Assembly: GCF_002838835.1 (NCBI RefSeq)
Contig: NZ_NHPP01000006.1
Span: 1-64,000, forward strand
Source: Siphonobacter sp. SORGH_AS_0500
GTDB taxonomy: Bacteria; Bacteroidota; Bacteroidia; Cytophagales; Spirosomataceae
Length of the DNA: 64,000 bases
Reading direction: 5' to 3'
Shown in pieces: positions 10,901 through 19,296 of the stretch (position 1 is its first letter; each line of letters begins with the position of its first letter). The notes beneath the pieces were generated by a model that was given only the letters and a program-made list of their open reading frames with translations, was not told the DNA's origin and did not search any database. A program made the translations under genes and the position numbers.

Positions 10901-11049
10901 CGGGTCTACGAGTGTACATCAATGGGACAAACCTCTTCTCGATTGATAACGTCAAGAAGTTTGGCATTGACCCCGAAATTTCTTCAGGAAATGGTCTGGT
11001 TTATCCGCAGCAGCGGCTGGTAAATGCAGGCTTTAGTTTAAATCTTTAA
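7912..11049 (+). CDS. SusC/RagA family TonB-dependent outer-membrane receptor
   Basis: This outer-membrane oligosaccharide importer has 1045 residues from the ATG used here. That ATG begins MRRLLRR and a hydrophobic signal ending near VVQA-AD. A TTG 93 bases upstream is open but adds a non-signal segment. Domain order after the signal is a carboxypeptidase-regulatory-like beta-sandwich (VSGTVINTSGEPLVGVSVLL onward, about residues 34-105), the SusC hallmark TEVVVVGY, a TonB plug with IIDGVP and LKDASAAVYG motifs (about 120-230), and a long beta-barrel to the C-terminus ending in NAGFSLNL. The SusD-like lipoprotein gene begins 11 bases downstream. Context with GH51 and GH43 arabinosidases and the ara genes suggests arabinan-derived oligosaccharides as ligand; that is inference. 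Confidence 0.95.
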   Translation: MRRLLRRSDPFRWLLVFLFFSLHLAVVQAADVPVSGTVINTSGEPLVGVSVLLKGTTRGVVTDVEGKFRINVPDSDATLIFSFVGYTPQEMAVGSLTQMTITLQQDTKNLTEVVVVGYTTQSRATVTGAVGTLKSSDLLRTPAVTTSGALVGKIQGITARQADARPGASTSIQIRNMGTPLFIIDGVPSDAGNFNNLGQNDIDNISILKDASAAVYGLRASNGVVLVTTKRGKAGSKPVININGYYGVQNFTRYPRPANAYQYVRGLIESDQNQRITTSWTPEELAKWKAGTEKGYRSFDYYDMVMRPNVPQYSLNANASGANETVNYYVSIGHLDQQALIPDYKFNRTNLQTNVEVALAKRFKIGTQLSARRELRSQVGVPGLDDYFNPFLSIFTMWPTERPYANDNPNYINQTHNVNVNPATYKKDVTGYVDEVWMNGKGNFYAQYDFDFGLSVKGTYSYAFTNFDFDGFEYTYNAYRYDEPTDTYNLVPGGGNQNPWRERRKRNIIDRFAQIQLSYNKQLGDHSLSAVAAYERYDQDNKYMVVHTVPPNNYIPIQYFANQDYLADEWNVQARAGYIGRFNYNYKQKYLAEIVGRYDGSFLFAPGKRYGFFPGVSLGWRLSQEPFLKDHTAHFLDDLKLRVSYGKTGSDLINDGFIVAPYSYSPGYNWNSGTAVFDGNLITGLQPRGLPITNLSWVTNTNRNIGIDFSFFDGKFSGTFDAFERLRQGLPAARYDVLLPSEVGYSLPNENLNSDSHRGFEGILTYRNKWNDVQYSFSVNGTVARRWDVQGIYKPRFGNSWDEYRNSWNQRWANINWGYQVIGRFQSQAEIDNYGVNNDGQGNRTQLPGDFIYKDVNGDGIINGLDERPIGFAEGANPYVSFGINSSVSWKNFTLQFDFAGATMQTFQRDWELKIPFQNNGNSPDYMLEDRWHREDPFNPDSPWVPGTYPAIRKDNPSHVNFRKSDFWLTNVSYIRLRNLELAYNIPTEVLRKIKLSGLRVYINGTNLFSIDNVKKFGIDPEISSGNGLVYPQQRLVNAGFSLNL

Positions 11050-11060
11050 TTGATATTTCC

Positions 11061-12908
11061 ATGAAACTGAACTATAAACAACTCATTCTGGCCGCTTTAG
11101 TACTACTGGTTTCCAGTTGTAAGGAAGGGGATTGGCTGGAGCGACAGTCACCCACGCTGATTACCGAAGAACAGGTTTGGAATGACGCAAAAATGATAAC
11201 CAGCCTGCTGGCTAACTATTACAACCGTTTACCTGCACACACTCAGCTTGATAACGGGTGGGCCGAATTCGCATCTTATGATGAGGCTATGTGGTCGGGT
11301 AACGATGATGGACGAAATAACATCATTTCCTATGGTTTTGAACGTTGGCGGCTGTGGGATTATAGCCTGATTCGGGACATTAACCTGGCTCTGGAAAGTA
11401 TTGAACGATACGGAAATACCCTCACTGCTGCCCAGAAGACTCAGTTTTCGGCGGAATTACGTTTCTTGCGGGCCTATCAGTACTTCGAGTTAGTGAAACG
11501 TATGGGGGGTGTTCCGCTGGTAACCAAACAACTGATCTACGATTTCAGCGGCGATCCAACGCCTTTGCAACAGCCTCGCAATAAGGAAGCCGAAGTGTAT
11601 GATTTCATTGCTTCTGAACTGGATGCCGTTAAGGATCAGTTGGGTAACTCAGGTAGTAACACCCGGGCTAACAAGTATACCGCTCTGGCTCTGAAAAGCC
11701 GGGCGATGCTGTACGCGGGATCTATTGCCAAGTACAATAACCAGATGCCCGCTCCCATTACTTTACCCAACGGGGAAGTAGGCATTCCGGCCAATCGGGC
11801 GACGGACTATTACACGAAAGCTCTGGCGGCAGCGAAGGAAATCATCAATTCAGGAGCGTACACGCTGTATCAGTCAAATCCGAACCTGGGTGAAAATTTC
11901 TTTGAGGCGATTACTAAAAAAGTAAATAACCGCGAAGTAATCATGGCTCAGGACTTCCTGACGGCTAAGGATAAACGCCACGGATTTACCTACGATAACA
12001 TCGCTCGTGGGGTTCGGGAGGATAACCTCGGTTCGTCGGCGGTAACGCCTACGCTAAATCTGGTAGAGGATTATGAATACCTGGATGGAAGCTCTGGTGA
12101 ACTGAAAAATCGTACGGCTGATAACGGCGATTACATCTATTACGACCGCCCACAGGACATTTTTGCCAATAAGGACGCTCGTTTGTACGGAACGATTATC
12201 TATCCGGGAACCAGCTTTCGCGGACAGGAAGTACAGATTCAGGCGGGGGTAAAAGTCTGGAATGGGAGTGCCTATCAGAACGTAGAATCCAACACCCTGG
12301 GAGCAAACTATACGGATGGGAAATTGCTAACGGGAACCTCAGGCCCTCAGCGTTCACAAACGGAAGTATCTAACACTGGTTTTTATCTGCGTAAATACAT
12401 TGACCCTGCCCCGATGGCGAGCACCCGCGGCGTTCGGAGCGATATGTGGTGGGTGCGTTTCCGGCTGGGCGAAATGTATCTGAACGCTGCCGAAGCCGCT
12501 CTTGAGCTCGGACAAACCGCCGATGCTCTTCAGTATGTGAATACCCTTCGTCAGCGGGCGGGTTTCCCGGCGAATAGTTTGAAAACGCTGAATATTCAGA
12601 AAATTCAGAACGAGCGTCGCGTGGAGCTGGCTTTCGAAGATCACCGCGTCTGGGATTTGAAACGCTGGCGGATTGCCCATGAAATCTGGAATGGCAGTAC
12701 GAGTAACCCCGACGCCATGGCGTTTGCCCTGTATCCCTATCGCGTCGTGCGTCCGGGTGACCCGAAAGATGGAAAATACATTTTCGAGAAATTGGCGGCA
12801 CCCCGGTATCGGGCTCCGCGTCTGTTTCAGTTAGGCAATTATTATTCGTCAATCGATCAGTCCGTTATTAACAATAATCCCAAAATCGTACGCAATCCTT
12901 TCCATTAA
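11061..12908 (+). CDS. SusD/RagB family surface glycan-binding lipoprotein
   Basis: A 615-residue outer-membrane lipoprotein that caps the SusC barrel and captures oligosaccharides. The signal peptide ends in a lipobox (VSSC, Cys20). The N-terminal region shows the SusD pattern of helical TPR-like repeats (EERFLRAYQYFELVKRMGGVP-type segment around residues 130-155). The C-terminal SusD domain carries the usual RLGEMYLNAAEA and ERRVELAFEDHRVWDLKRW motifs (about 470-535). It sits 11 bases after the SusC gene and one base before the DUF3823 gene, so the three form one transcript. Its ligand is inferred from the surrounding arabinan genes. Confidence 0.95.
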   Translation: MKLNYKQLILAALVLLVSSCKEGDWLERQSPTLITEEQVWNDAKMITSLLANYYNRLPAHTQLDNGWAEFASYDEAMWSGNDDGRNNIISYGFERWRLWDYSLIRDINLALESIERYGNTLTAAQKTQFSAELRFLRAYQYFELVKRMGGVPLVTKQLIYDFSGDPTPLQQPRNKEAEVYDFIASELDAVKDQLGNSGSNTRANKYTALALKSRAMLYAGSIAKYNNQMPAPITLPNGEVGIPANRATDYYTKALAAAKEIINSGAYTLYQSNPNLGENFFEAITKKVNNREVIMAQDFLTAKDKRHGFTYDNIARGVREDNLGSSAVTPTLNLVEDYEYLDGSSGELKNRTADNGDYIYYDRPQDIFANKDARLYGTIIYPGTSFRGQEVQIQAGVKVWNGSAYQNVESNTLGANYTDGKLLTGTSGPQRSQTEVSNTGFYLRKYIDPAPMASTRGVRSDMWWVRFRLGEMYLNAAEAALELGQTADALQYVNTLRQRAGFPANSLKTLNIQKIQNERRVELAFEDHRVWDLKRWRIAHEIWNGSTSNPDAMAFALYPYRVVRPGDPKDGKYIFEKLAAPRYRAPRLFQLGNYYSSIDQSVINNNPKIVRNPFH

Positions 12909-12909
12909 T

Positions 12910-13578
12910 ATGAAGAAGTTAATTCTGGGTAGTTTGCTGGCTTTAGTTGGGTTGGCGGGCTGCGTAAAAGATAATTTTGATGCTCCACAATCCAACCTCA
13001 CGGGGCAGGTGGTGTACAATAACCTGCCCGTGGGGGTAAGGAGTAACGGTGTGCAGTTGGAGTTATGGCAACATGGCTACGCTGCGTTCACGAAAGTCCC
13101 CGTCTATGTCGATCAGGACGGTTCGTTTTCGGCGACCCTATTTGATGGTGATTATAAGCTGGTGTTACTGAGAGGTAACGGTCCCTGGGTGGCTAACAGT
13201 GATACCATTCAGGTAAACCTGCGGGGGAACATGTCCGTTAACGTGCCCGTAACGCCTTATTACACGGTCGGATCGGCTACTTACACGAAAAATGGAAATA
13301 CCATTACGGCTACAACGAAAATCAATCAGGTAGTGGCTAGTCAAGCCATTGAGCGGGTAACCTTTTATCTGGGAGCCACGCAGTTTGTGGACATTAACAA
13401 CAACGCCGCCCGTGTAGACTTAACCGGAACTGCTCTGGCTGACTTAAGTAAAAATCTGACCCTCACGCTAAACGTCCCCAATAATCTGGGTAAAGCTTAC
13501 GCCTACGGTCGGATTGGAGTCAAAACGGCGGGTGTAGGGGAGATGCTGTATTCGCCCGTTCAGGAAATCAAGTGGTAG
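12910..13578 (+). CDS. DUF3823 surface lipoprotein of the SusCD system
   Basis: A 222-residue lipoprotein with signal peptide and lipobox LAGC (Cys18). The body is beta-rich and matches the DUF3823 pattern: an Ig/transthyretin-like N-terminal domain (about residues 30-115, with LTGQVVYNNLPVGVRSNGV and YVDQDGSFSATLFDGDY) and a second beta domain to the C-terminus. DUF3823 proteins occur almost only directly after SusD and are thought to be extra glycan-binding parts of the uptake complex. The one-base gap after susD implies translational coupling. Direct binding function is unproven. Confidence 0.85.
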   Translation: MKKLILGSLLALVGLAGCVKDNFDAPQSNLTGQVVYNNLPVGVRSNGVQLELWQHGYAAFTKVPVYVDQDGSFSATLFDGDYKLVLLRGNGPWVANSDTIQVNLRGNMSVNVPVTPYYTVGSATYTKNGNTITATTKINQVVASQAIERVTFYLGATQFVDINNNAARVDLTGTALADLSKNLTLTLNVPNNLGKAYAYGRIGVKTAGVGEMLYSPVQEIKW

Positions 13579-13600
13579 TTTAGTAGTTCAGGTTTTTCTT

Positions 13601-13637
13601 ACTTCCCGAAAGTAATTGCTTTCGGGAAGTTTTGTTT
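13601..13637 (+). terminator. Terminator of the SusCD-DUF3823 operon
   Basis: ACTTCCCGAAAG / CTTTCGGGAAGT is a perfect 12-bp stem with a 6-base loop followed by TTTGTTT. It ends the import operon and separates it from the arabinofuranosidase genes. Confidence 0.93.
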
Positions 13638-13655
13638 AAAGCGGTTCTAACTACT

Positions 13656-13699
13656 ATTTTGACAGTAAATAATGTATTAATCAATATTAATGTCAAAAT
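13656..13699. promoter_or_regulatory. Inverted-repeat operator candidate before the GH51 pair
   Basis: ATTTTGACA (13656-13664) and TGTCAAAAT (13691-13699) are perfect 9-base inverted arms separated by 26 AT-rich bases. They lie about 50 bases upstream of a possible -7 box TAACTTTG (13749-13756) and 130 bases before the first GH51 ATG. The spacing suggests two half-sites for a dimeric or looping regulator rather than a terminator. It does not resemble the GTGT-N7-ACAC dyads near araR and araB, so another regulator may be involved. Confidence 0.45.
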
Positions 13700-13825
13700 A
13701 AAGGAATTTAAAGGTAAATCATAGGGAGTCATGCCCTCGTTATTTGTCTAACTTTGGAGGAGTGATTATGACATGATCGAAATGTCTTTTTAATAAACCA
13801 CTTGCCTCTTCCTTTTTACTGCTGC

Positions 13826-15361
13826 ATGAAAAAAATAGTTACTACTCTGGCTTTAGCTCTGGCTTCGAGCCTGACTTTTGCTCAAAATCAGTTGACGATC
13901 AGTAATTCTTCTGAGAACGTTACCATTAATAAACATATTTACGGCCATTTTGCCGAACACCTGGGCCGCTGCATTTATGGCGGGATCTACGTGGGTGAAG
14001 ACGCCAAAATTCCTAACCAGAAAGGGGTACGGAATGATGTAGTCGAGGCCTTGAAGAAGCTGAAAATTCCAAACCTTCGTTGGCCCGGTGGTTGTTTTGC
14101 GGATACCTATCACTGGAAAGACGGCATTGGCCCCAAAGCAAAACGACCTTCCATAGTAAACACCTGGTGGGGCGGCGTGACGGAAGATAATAGCTTCGGA
14201 ACGCACGATTTCCTCGATCTCTGCGAGCGTCTGGGCACAGAACCTTATCTGGCAGGAAATGTGGGCAGCGGCACGGTTCAGGAGTTAACCGATTGGGTGC
14301 AATACGTAAACTTCGACGGAAAAAGTCCGATGTCTAGTCTTCGGAAAGAAAATGGCCGGGAAAAGAGTTGGAATGTCAAATTCTGGGGCGTAGGGAACGA
14401 AGCCTGGGGTTGCGGTGGGAACATGAAAGCGGAATATTACGCCAACGAATACCGGAAATACGCCACCTTTATGTCGGATTGGAATAATACCGGGAAACTG
14501 TTCAGAATTGCTTCGGGAGCTAACTCGGCGGATTATCACTGGACGGAAGTACTCATGCGGGATATTCCTCACGAAATGCTTTCGGGGGTAGCTTTGCACC
14601 ATTATTCCGTAACGAACTGGCAGCATAAAGGCCCATCTACCGAATTTGATGAGAAGCAATATTTCGGTACCATGAAGCAGGCTTTGTTCATGGAAGAACT
14701 CGTGCAGAAGCACAGTGCTATCATGGATAAGTACGATCCCAAGAAGAAAGTAGCCCTGGTGGTGGATGAATGGGGCGGCTGGTATGAAGTAGAACCCGGC
14801 ACAAATCCCGGTTTTCTGTACCAGCAAAATACCATTCGTGATGCAATGATTGCCGGGGTAACGCTGAACATTTTCAATAACCACGCCGACCGTATTCGCA
14901 TGGCGAATCTGGCTCAGGTAGTGAATGTATTGCAGTCCGTGATTTTAACGAAGGACGAAAAGATGTTACTTACGCCGACCTATCACGTCATGGAAATGTA
15001 CAATGTGCATCAGGATGCTACCTTGCTACCAGTGGAGCTAAAAAGTAATGATTATTCCTTTGAGGCGGATAAGCTGAAGGCCGTATCAGCTTCCGCTTCT
15101 AAAGATAAAAATGGCTTGACGCACGTTTCACTGGTGAATATTGACCCGAAAAAAGCACAGGATATAACCATTGATTTAAGAGGATTGAATCTGAAAACGG
15201 TGACGGGTCGTGTGCTGACTTCGGCAAAATTACAGGATTATAATACCTTCGAGAATCCTACAAAAATACAACCCGCCGATTTCAAAGGTGCCAGCCTTTC
15301 GGGAGCCCAGTTGAAAGTGAAACTTCCCCCCGCTTCTGTCGTAGTGCTGGAATTGAAGTAA
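13826..15361 (+). CDS. GH51 alpha-L-arabinofuranosidase (short form)
   Basis: This secreted glycosidase removes alpha-L-arabinofuranosyl side groups from arabinan or arabinoxylan fragments by a retaining mechanism. It has 511 residues from the ATG (MKKIVTT, signal ending TFA-Q); a TTG 24 bases upstream is open but adds no signal-like sequence. The GH51 barrel shows NLRWPGGCFAD (about residues 87-97), the acid/base glutamate in GNEAWG (E192) and the nucleophile glutamate in VDEWGGW (E315), then the C-terminal beta domain. Length fits classic bacterial GH51 enzymes. The next GH51 gene starts 19 bases downstream, so they are co-transcribed. Exo-acting on short oligosaccharides in the periplasm is the likely role. 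Confidence 0.93.
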   Translation: MKKIVTTLALALASSLTFAQNQLTISNSSENVTINKHIYGHFAEHLGRCIYGGIYVGEDAKIPNQKGVRNDVVEALKKLKIPNLRWPGGCFADTYHWKDGIGPKAKRPSIVNTWWGGVTEDNSFGTHDFLDLCERLGTEPYLAGNVGSGTVQELTDWVQYVNFDGKSPMSSLRKENGREKSWNVKFWGVGNEAWGCGGNMKAEYYANEYRKYATFMSDWNNTGKLFRIASGANSADYHWTEVLMRDIPHEMLSGVALHHYSVTNWQHKGPSTEFDEKQYFGTMKQALFMEELVQKHSAIMDKYDPKKKVALVVDEWGGWYEVEPGTNPGFLYQQNTIRDAMIAGVTLNIFNNHADRIRMANLAQVVNVLQSVILTKDEKMLLTPTYHVMEMYNVHQDATLLPVELKSNDYSFEADKLKAVSASASKDKNGLTHVSLVNIDPKKAQDITIDLRGLNLKTVTGRVLTSAKLQDYNTFENPTKIQPADFKGASLSGAQLKVKLPPASVVVLELK

Positions 15362-15380
15362 GATCATTAACAAAAATCCA

Positions 15381-17342
15381 ATGCAATTACCTAAACTGTA
15401 TAAAACATTAATAGCCCTGGGACTCGCAGGGCAGGTAGCAGCCCAGACCCCTCTGGTGGTACAAGTGAATAAGCCCAAAGCGGATGTTCAACCTACCATG
15501 TGGGGGCTGTTTTTTGAAGACATTAACATGGGAGCCGATGGCGGGCTCTATGCGGAATTAGTCAAAAACCGTTCGTTTGAATTTACGACACCCTTAATGG
15601 GCTGGCGGGAAAGTAGAAGTACAAAAAGTACCGGTAGTGTATTGGTGATTAATCGGGCAGATCAGCCCGCTAATCCCCGATTCCTTCGGGTAAAAACCGA
15701 CGGGGAGAAATACGGCCTGATTAACGAAGGCTTCCGGGGAATGGGCATCAAACAGGGTGTCGGTTATGACTTCTCGATTCTATCTAAAAATGTAGAAGGA
15801 AACCTGACGCTGAAACTGGAACTGGTGAACGGGGAAGGTCAGGTGTTAGGCACAGCATCGCTGCCTTTGACGAGTAATGACTGGAAGAAACATTCGGTTA
15901 GCTTTACGGCCAGCAAGACTGAACCTAAAGCGAAGCTGAATATCTGGTTTGAAGGAAAAGGAACGGCTGATCTGGATATGATTTCCCTATTTCCGAAAGA
16001 CACCTGGAAGAACCGTCCGGGCGGCTTACGGGCCGATTTAGTACAGTTACTGGCCGATATGAAACCTGGCTTTCTGCGTTTCCCCGGTGGATGTATCGTG
16101 GAAGGCTATGACCTGGATCGGCGGTATCAGTGGAAAAATACGGTAGGGCCGATTGAAGCCCGTAAAGGGGAAATTAACCGCTGGAATACTGAATTCAAAC
16201 ACCGCCTGACTCCCGATTACTTCCAAACGTTTGGCCTGGGTTTCTTTGAATATTTTCAGCTTTCGGAAGACATCGGTGCCGAACCTTTGCCCATCCTGAA
16301 CTGCGGTATGGCCTGTCAGTATAACTCGGGTGAGGTAGTTCCTGTCGATGAACTCGATCCTTATGTGCAGGACGCTCTGGATCTGATTGAATTTGCAAAC
16401 GGTTCAACGGATACAAAATGGGGAAAACTACGAGCTGAAATGGGCCATCCCAAGCCTTTTAACCTGAAATTATTAGGCATTGGTAACGAGCAGTGGGGCC
16501 CTCAATACATTGATCGTTACGTGGTTTTTGAAAAAGCGATCAAGTCAAAATACCCTAATGTACGTCTGATTTCCAGTGCTGGACCTAATCCCGATGGCGA
16601 AGTCTTCGGTTTTCTGAGCGGAAAATTACGTGAGTTGAAGGCGGACATTGTGGATGAGCATTACTACCGCAGCCCTCAGTGGTTCATGGAAAACGCCAAT
16701 CGCTACGATGATTATGACCGGAAGGGTCCTAAAATCTTTGCGGGTGAATATGCTTCTCAAAGCAAAGATATTGCCAGCCAGAATAACAAAAACACTTGGT
16801 TATGTGCCTTGTCAGAAGCAGCTTTCATGACTGGTCTGGAACGGAATGCGGATATGGTTCATATGGCTTCCTATGCTCCCTTGTTCGCTCATGCCGATGG
16901 TTGGCAATGGACGCCCGACCTGATCTGGATGAATAACCTGCAATCCTACGGAACGCCTAATTATTACGTTCAGAAATTATACTCGACTAATAAAGGAACG
17001 AAAGTATTGCCCATTACCGCTAATAACGAGTGGGTATCGGGTAAAAATAAGCTCTACGCTTCGGCCACCTGGGATGAACCTACGAAGGAAATCATTCTGA
17101 AGTTGGTTAATACGTCCGATCAGGCTCAGACCGAAACAATTAACCTGGAAGGAGTGAAGAAACTGGACAGCAAGGCCAAACGATGGACGATGAAAGGAGC
17201 GGAGTTAGATTCTGAAAATAGTTTTGAAAATCCGAAACAGGTAAGTCCTACCGAAGAAGAATTAGCCGTGAAAGGTACCAAACTAACCCTGACCCTGGCT
17301 CCTCAATCCTTCTCCGTGATTCGGGTAAAAGTAGTGAAATAG
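15381..17342 (+). CDS. GH51 alpha-L-arabinofuranosidase with carbohydrate-binding-like insert
   Basis: A second secreted GH51 enzyme, 653 residues, with a signal peptide ending near VAAQ. Unlike its upstream neighbour it carries a beta-sandwich of CBM4_9 type near the N-terminus (about residues 75-205: RADQPANPRFLRV to LDMISLFP). The catalytic barrel follows with FLRFPGGC, the acid/base glutamate in GNEQWG (E370) and the nucleophile in FAGEYAS (E456), then the C-terminal GH51 beta domain. This architecture is common in plant-type and Bacteroidota GH51 enzymes acting on polymeric arabinan or arabinoxylan. Having two differently built GH51 enzymes in tandem suggests division between polymer and oligomer substrates. 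Confidence 0.93.
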   Translation: MQLPKLYKTLIALGLAGQVAAQTPLVVQVNKPKADVQPTMWGLFFEDINMGADGGLYAELVKNRSFEFTTPLMGWRESRSTKSTGSVLVINRADQPANPRFLRVKTDGEKYGLINEGFRGMGIKQGVGYDFSILSKNVEGNLTLKLELVNGEGQVLGTASLPLTSNDWKKHSVSFTASKTEPKAKLNIWFEGKGTADLDMISLFPKDTWKNRPGGLRADLVQLLADMKPGFLRFPGGCIVEGYDLDRRYQWKNTVGPIEARKGEINRWNTEFKHRLTPDYFQTFGLGFFEYFQLSEDIGAEPLPILNCGMACQYNSGEVVPVDELDPYVQDALDLIEFANGSTDTKWGKLRAEMGHPKPFNLKLLGIGNEQWGPQYIDRYVVFEKAIKSKYPNVRLISSAGPNPDGEVFGFLSGKLRELKADIVDEHYYRSPQWFMENANRYDDYDRKGPKIFAGEYASQSKDIASQNNKNTWLCALSEAAFMTGLERNADMVHMASYAPLFAHADGWQWTPDLIWMNNLQSYGTPNYYVQKLYSTNKGTKVLPITANNEWVSGKNKLYASATWDEPTKEIILKLVNTSDQAQTETINLEGVKKLDSKAKRWTMKGAELDSENSFENPKQVSPTEEELAVKGTKLTLTLAPQSFSVIRVKVVK

Positions 17343-17368
17343 TAGTTGGTTAGGTTGGTTAAGTGAAA

Positions 17369-17402
17369 AGGCCGGGTTTGGTAATCCCGGCCTTCGTTTT
17401 TG
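17369..17402 (+). terminator. Terminator of the GH51 operon
   Basis: AAGGCCGGG / CCCGGCCTT forms a 9-bp stem with a 9-base loop, followed by CGTTTTTG. It lies 27 bases after the second GH51 stop. Confidence 0.88.
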
Positions 17403-17485
17403 ATGAAAATAAATAGGGATAAAACAGAGCAATACTCGTACAGGATTGGAATCTGATACCAGTGGCTGCATCCTTGATGGCTATC

Positions 17486-17821
17486 TTATGCACCCAAATC
17501 CTCCTCAACGGAAGCATCAGGAGCATTTTTCTTTACCGATTCGATGCCATTCTCGCGACCTGCTTCGCTTTCATACATTTCGCTGGAACCGATAATCTGG
17601 CCATTCCCCGCTTTTAAATTAAAATAAGACTTTCCGTTAGACGACGTTTTCCGTTCATATTTACTGTCGTCAGGAGCGTTTTTCTTTACTGACTCAATAC
17701 CATTTAAGCAAGCAGTTTTCGTAGTATACCCTTCGCTTGTTAAAATAGTCTGCCCATTACCTGCTTTAAGATCAAACTGGAGCTCACCATTCTTGCGGTT
17801 TTTAATTACAAATTTTCCCAT
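17486..17821 (-). CDS. DUF1508 (YegP-like) tandem-repeat protein
   Basis: A 111-residue protein made of two copies of the DUF1508/YegP unit (about residues 3-50 and 54-101). Each has the pattern GKxxFxLKAGNGQxIxxSExYxxxxxxxNGIESVKKNAPD. The two copies are very alike, especially at LKAGNGQ and NGIESVKKNAPD, pointing to recent internal duplication or strong constraint. There is no signal peptide, so it is cytoplasmic. YegP-type proteins are small beta-alpha proteins with no assigned reaction. It is read opposite to the flanking arabinosidase genes and looks unrelated to arabinan use. Confidence 0.88.
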   Translation of the reverse strand: MGKFVIKNRKNGELQFDLKAGNGQTILTSEGYTTKTACLNGIESVKKNAPDDSKYERKTSSNGKSYFNLKAGNGQIIGSSEMYESEAGRENGIESVKKNAPDASVEEDLGA

Positions 17822-18274
17822 GATTGAAGATGATTAGTAGTAAGATAGATCGATACTACCTGGTGTTTTAGAAGGTAATTACTAGTTGAATAGTAAGCTA
17901 ATATATTGTTAAATGATAATATGTTCGTAAAAATTCTAGTGAAATTTATTGATTTCATTAGAAGCATGGCCATACGATTGTGAGCGATTCATAACGGGAT
18001 AAAGCAGAAGAATATGAGTGCATGGGTATTACTGGTGCGAGATTCCATCTCGTTCCTACTCTGAGGCAGATTCCCACCTGCCCTTATAACCCAGCCTGTC
18101 ATTCCGAGTAAAGCGAAGGAGCTTAGCAGAGGCGTAATGTAAATCTCATCCTCAGGTAATTCGTAAAGGTAACAAGGTCCCTAGCTTCGTTATGGATGAT
18201 AATCTTAGGGTATAAGCGACCTTCCTCTTTTATATAAAAATGCCATTTTGAACAACCTCTACATCTAAAAACTC
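17822..18274. repeat. Gene-free stretch with two dispersed repeat elements
   Basis: No gene is seen. One element at 18035-18082 (GAGATTCCATCTC followed by GGCAG-n-CCTGCC) recurs closely at 57177-57222. It contains two short stems with similar TTCC-containing loops. A second, at about 18099-18122 (GTCATTCCGAGTAAAGCGAAGGA), recurs in variant form at 57029-57052. Both look like REP-type dispersed repeats. Any promoter for the GH43 gene would lie in the last 100 bases, but no clear box is visible. Confidence 0.7.
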
Positions 18275-19207
18275 ATGTTACGTAGCCTCTTATTACTGGT
18301 ATTGCCGTTAAAAATGTTCGCTCAGGACCCCGCCTCGCACGACCCCAGCACAATCATTAATGACGCAGGCAAGTATTACTTTTTCTCAACGGGTCACGGC
18401 ATTACGGTTCAAACTTCCGCCGATCTGAAAAACTGGCAGCAAGCCGAGTCCGTCTTCAAAAAGGGAAGCTGGCCAGAGTGGGTGAATACCAGCGTTCCGG
18501 GCTTTAAAGGACACTTCTGGGCTCCCGATGTCCTGAAAATGAATGAGAAGTATTACCTCTATTATTCCTGCTCAACCTTCGGTTCTTCTACCTCCGCCAT
18601 AGGGTTAGCGACCAACGTAACCCTCGATCAAAAATCACCGGATTACCAGTGGCAAGACGAAGGAATGGTAATCGAATCCAAAGATCGGAAGGGTTTTAAT
18701 GCCATTGATCCCAGCCTTTTGCAGGATACTGATGGACGGGTATATCTGACCTATGGTTCCTTTTTTGGGGGGATTGGAACGGTAGAGCTGGACGCTTCAA
18801 CGGGAAAGATAAAAGACGGAGCCAGCGTCACGAGAGTAGCCGGAGGAAATGCCTCCGATTGGGAAGCTGCCTGTCTGATCAGGGAAGGAAACTATTATTA
18901 TCTTTTTGTGAATAACGGCCAATGTTGCAAAGGGGTAAACAGCACGTATTACATTGTGGTGGGACGTTCGGAACATCCTTTGGGGCCTTTTCTGGATGCG
19001 GAAGGAAAGGATTTAACCAAAGGTGGGGGCACCCTGGTTCTTCGTACGTTGGGGCGATATATTGGTCCGGGTCACGTGGGTTTACTGAAGGAGAAGAAAC
19101 AGGTATCGATTCATTACTACGATGCGGAGGATAACGGCAAATCGAAGCAAAAACGCTTATTCCTATCCTATAAAAAGGGCTGGCCCGTACTTACGGAAAA
19201 CAAATAA
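18275..19207 (+). CDS. GH43 arabinan endo-1,5-alpha-L-arabinanase
   Basis: A secreted 310-residue inverting glycosidase that cuts the alpha-1,5-L-arabinan backbone. A short signal (MLRSLLLLVLPLKMFAQ) precedes a single five-bladed beta-propeller of GH43 type. The catalytic triad is placed as expected: the general base Asp23 in HDPS, the pKa-modulating Asp145 in NAIDPS, and the general acid Glu197 in SDWEAAC. The motifs HFWAPDV and GPGHVG are typical of the endo-arabinanase branch. It is followed directly by araR and the ara catabolic genes. Action on arabinan rather than xylan is inferred from motifs and neighbours. Confidence 0.9.
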   Translation: MLRSLLLLVLPLKMFAQDPASHDPSTIINDAGKYYFFSTGHGITVQTSADLKNWQQAESVFKKGSWPEWVNTSVPGFKGHFWAPDVLKMNEKYYLYYSCSTFGSSTSAIGLATNVTLDQKSPDYQWQDEGMVIESKDRKGFNAIDPSLLQDTDGRVYLTYGSFFGGIGTVELDASTGKIKDGASVTRVAGGNASDWEAACLIREGNYYYLFVNNGQCCKGVNSTYYIVVGRSEHPLGPFLDAEGKDLTKGGGTLVLRTLGRYIGPGHVGLLKEKKQVSIHYYDAEDNGKSKQKRLFLSYKKGWPVLTENK

Positions 19208-19253
19208 TTTAATGGAATTTTTAAATTAAATTATGGTTTATTTCAAAATTAAT

Positions 19254-19268
19254 GTGTTATTTCGACAC
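19254..19268. promoter_or_regulatory. Candidate AraR operator before araR
   Basis: GTGT-N7-ACAC, preceded by AAT, lies about 30 bases before the preferred araR start. The same half-sites and spacing, again preceded by AAT, occur just before araB at 20040-20054. Two matched dyads flanking a regulator gene are good operator candidates, with autoregulation at this one. The published AraR consensus was not checked. Confidence 0.45.
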
Positions 19269-19296
19269 GATTATTCCTCTATGTTGTATTGAATCC

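Noticed and set aside
12370-12852. 160-codon frame opposite the SusD-like gene
   Set aside because: Antisense shadow of a strongly conserved coding region.
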